A stretch of 64,000 nucleotides of DNA from Polyangium jinanense. Lineage in GTDB: Bacteria; Myxococcota; Polyangia; Polyangiales; Polyangiaceae. Of the stretch, positions 62,380 through 64,000 are shown one piece after another; the stretch's first letter is position 1; each line of letters begins with the position of its first letter. The notes under the pieces were generated by a model that worked only from the letters and a program-made list of their open reading frames with translations, searched no databases and was not told the origin of the DNA. The position numbers and the translations under genes were made by a program. Where the stretch lies: assembly GCF_028435365.1 (NCBI RefSeq), contig NZ_JAGTJJ010000008.1:1-64000 (forward strand), given 5' to 3'.

Positions 62380-63627
62380 ATGACCGCCGCGATTCTCTCG
62401 ATCGGTACCGAGCTCACCCGAGGCGAAATCGTCAACACGAACGCGGCGTGGCTCTCCGCGGAGCTGACGGCCGCGGGCTTCACCGTGGATGTGATCGACG
62501 CGATCCCCGACGACGTGGACCAGATCGTCGCGGCGCTGCGCACGCTGGCGCAGACGCGCCGGCTGGTCGTCGTGACGGGCGGACTCGGGCCGACCACGGA
62601 CGACCTCACGGCGGCGGCGGCGGCCAAGGCCGCGGGCGTGTCGCTCGTGCGTGACGAGAGCGCGCTGCTCGCGATTCGGCGGCGCGTGGAGTCGCGCGGC
62701 AAGACGATGAACGCGGGCCACGAGAAGCAGGCGGACCTGCCCGCGGGCGCGGACGTCCTGTCGAACAGCGTGGGCTCGGCGCCGGGGTTTTCGATCCCGC
62801 TCGGGGACACGCCGCTCTTCTTCCTGCCGGGCGTGCCGCGCGAGATGAAGCGCATGTTCACGGATCAGGTCTTGCCGCGGATCCGGCCGTCGGCGCCGAA
62901 CAACACGTTCCAGGTGCGCCTGCGGACGTACGGGCTCGGCGAGAGCCTCGTCGGGCAGGCGCTCGCGGGGATCGAGGGCACGCACGCGGGCGTGACGCTC
63001 GGCTATCGGGTGCATTTCCCCGAGGTCGACGTGAAGGTGCACGCGCGGGGCGCGAATCGAGAGGTCGCGCGGGACCTTGCGATCCGGGCGTCGACCGAGG
63101 TGAAGGCGCGGCTCGGCGACGTGGTGTACGGCGAGGGCGACGAGGCGTTCACCGAGATGGTGGGCCGCGCGGTGCGCAGCCGCGGCTATCGGCTGGCGCT
63201 CGCGGAGTCGTGCACGGGCGGGCTCATCGCGCACATGCTGACGCGTTATCCGGCGAGCGATTACCTCGTCGGCGGCGCGGTGGTGTACGCGAACAGCGCG
63301 AAGACGCGGCTGCTCGGGGTTTCGGAGGACACGCTGCGCTGGCATGGCGCGGTGTCGGCCGAGGTGGCGGCGGAGATGGCCGAGGGCGTGCGTCGCGTCT
63401 GCGAGACGGACGTGGGCGTGTCGGTGACGGGCATCGCGGGCCCGACGGGCGGCACGGCGGAGAAGCCCGTGGGCCTCGTGTACTGGGCCGTCGCGCATCC
63501 GGGCGGCACGGTCGTGCGGAGCAAGGTTTTTCAGGGCGAACGCGAGGAGGTGCAGATCGCCGCGGCGTATGCCGTGCTGGATCTGCTCCGCCGGATTGCG
63601 CTCGGTTTGCCCGAGCGGGCGCAGTAG
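62380..63627 (+). CDS. cinA: CinA-like protein (nicotinamide nucleotide amidase family)
   Basis: The 415-residue two-domain protein has an N-terminal molybdopterin-binding-like domain ([20 protein letters not shown], then [19 protein letters not shown]) and a C-terminal CinA domain ([20 protein letters not shown], then [29 protein letters not shown]). The latter deamidates NMN in pyridine nucleotide recycling; the N-terminal part is often an ADP-ribose pyrophosphatase. Normal length and order. Its own transcription is likely, with 67 bases to the preceding stop. Confidence 0.95.
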   Translation: MTAAILSIGTELTRGEIVNTNAAWLSAELTAAGFTVDVIDAIPDDVDQIVAALRTLAQTRRLVVVTGGLGPTTDDLTAAAAAKAAGVSLVRDESALLAIRRRVESRGKTMNAGHEKQADLPAGADVLSNSVGSAPGFSIPLGDTPLFFLPGVPREMKRMFTDQVLPRIRPSAPNNTFQVRLRTYGLGESLVGQALAGIEGTHAGVTLGYRVHFPEVDVKVHARGANREVARDLAIRASTEVKARLGDVVYGEGDEAFTEMVGRAVRSRGYRLALAESCTGGLIAHMLTRYPASDYLVGGAVVYANSAKTRLLGVSEDTLRWHGAVSAEVAAEMAEGVRRVCETDVGVSVTGIAGPTGGTAEKPVGLVYWAVAHPGGTVVRSKVFQGEREEVQIAAAYAVLDLLRRIALGLPERAQ

Positions 63628-63633
63628 CGGCGT

Positions 63634-63945
63634 TCAGCGCGCGTCCGGGCGTTTGCCCTTTCGCGAGCAGGGGGGCTCCTCTTCGGGCGGGGGCTCTTCC
63701 ACGTCACTCGGGGAGATACACGGGTGCGCCCCGACAAACGGCAGGGGCTCGATCTGCACGGGCATGAGCCCCTTCGCGCGCATATCCTGATCCAGTTGGT
63801 TCCCGAGGATCATCAGGAGCGCGAGGAGGCCCAGCGTGCCTCTGGCGAGCCACGAGAGCGTCGTGATCTGCCCGGAGACCCAGCGCGCCCTCCCGAGCCG
63901 CCGACCGACGAGAAAGCCGCGCAAAGCGTGAGCGTGGAGCCTCAT
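63634..63945 (-). CDS. Small single-pass membrane protein (103 aa)
   Basis: A basic N-terminus is followed by one hydrophobic segment (LARGTLGLLALLMILGNQ). The C-terminus is Pro/Glu-rich (EEPPPEEEPPC) and basic at the very end. A stop in frame lies about seven codons upstream of the ATG at 63945, so the start is fixed, though no ribosome site is clear. Convergent with cinA; the last 50 bases of the window hold no visible gene. Confidence 0.6.
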   Translation of the reverse strand: MRLHAHALRGFLVGRRLGRARWVSGQITTLSWLARGTLGLLALLMILGNQLDQDMRAKGLMPVQIEPLPFVGAHPCISPSDVEEPPPEEEPPCSRKGKRPDAR

Positions 63946-64000
63946 GGCGTGCAGGACACCTCATCGCCCGCCGGAGTTCCGCAAGGACGCGCCAAGATGA

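Overview
The window is about 70% GC chromosome of a myxobacterium, most likely in the Polyangiales (Sorangium/Polyangium type). This is inferred from the very high third-position GC, the many lipoproteins with a signal peptide followed by Gly/Ser-rich GGAGGSGG tracts, Cys-rich repeat proteins, and tightly overlapping (ATGA) gene pairs. No ribosomal or other marker gene confirms the genus.

Layout. (1) 1-10.65 kb, minus strand: an insecticidal-type Tc toxin locus. A complete TcA gene is followed, two bases later, by a TcB (SpvB-type) gene that runs off the left edge. (2) 10.7-24.2 kb: an integrated mobile element. It ends at a tRNA-Ser(UGA) gene with an excisionase-like gene and a tyrosine integrase beside it. 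It carries a FtsH-type (M41) peptidase domain fused to a SAP-like motif, a sigma-like regulator, a J-domain protein, a MerR-like regulator, several hairpin terminators and a repeat-rich non-coding patch that could be a replication origin. Its most striking gene is a 1626-residue replicase that joins a toprim-like domain, a helicase-type ATPase, an exonuclease-like domain and a family A DNA polymerase in one chain. The left boundary of the element was not found, so the Tc locus may be cargo. (3) 24.2-48.3 kb: ordinary chromosome. It holds an rpe / metallopeptidase lipoprotein / cysteine synthase operon, GNAT, a cyclic-nucleotide-binding protein, a yggS-tlpA-rarA operon, hpt, a Uma2 nuclease, a secreted metalloprotease, a thioesterase, a HAD hydrolase, a large carboxypeptidase-regulatory-repeat/PDZ protein and a decayed Phd/VapC toxin-antitoxin pair. 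(4) 48.4-53.3 kb: a stand-alone 1510-residue protein with an N-terminal STAND-like NTPase, a long helical middle and a C-terminal SIR2 domain. Its architecture fits an anti-phage abortive-infection protein. Five 43-bp tandem repeats, each with a perfect 12-bp palindrome, lie directly upstream. (5) 53.3-64 kb: a lipoprotein, an isopropylmalate/homocitrate synthase-like enzyme, a cytochrome c maturation operon (ccmF, ccmH, a CcmI-like zinc-ribbon protein, a membrane protein and an FGE-sulfatase-domain protein), cinA and a small membrane protein.

The best candidates for new biology are the all-in-one replicase element with its candidate origin, and the reversed-order STAND-SIR2 protein with its repeat array. 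Function calls rest on motifs read by eye; no database search was possible.
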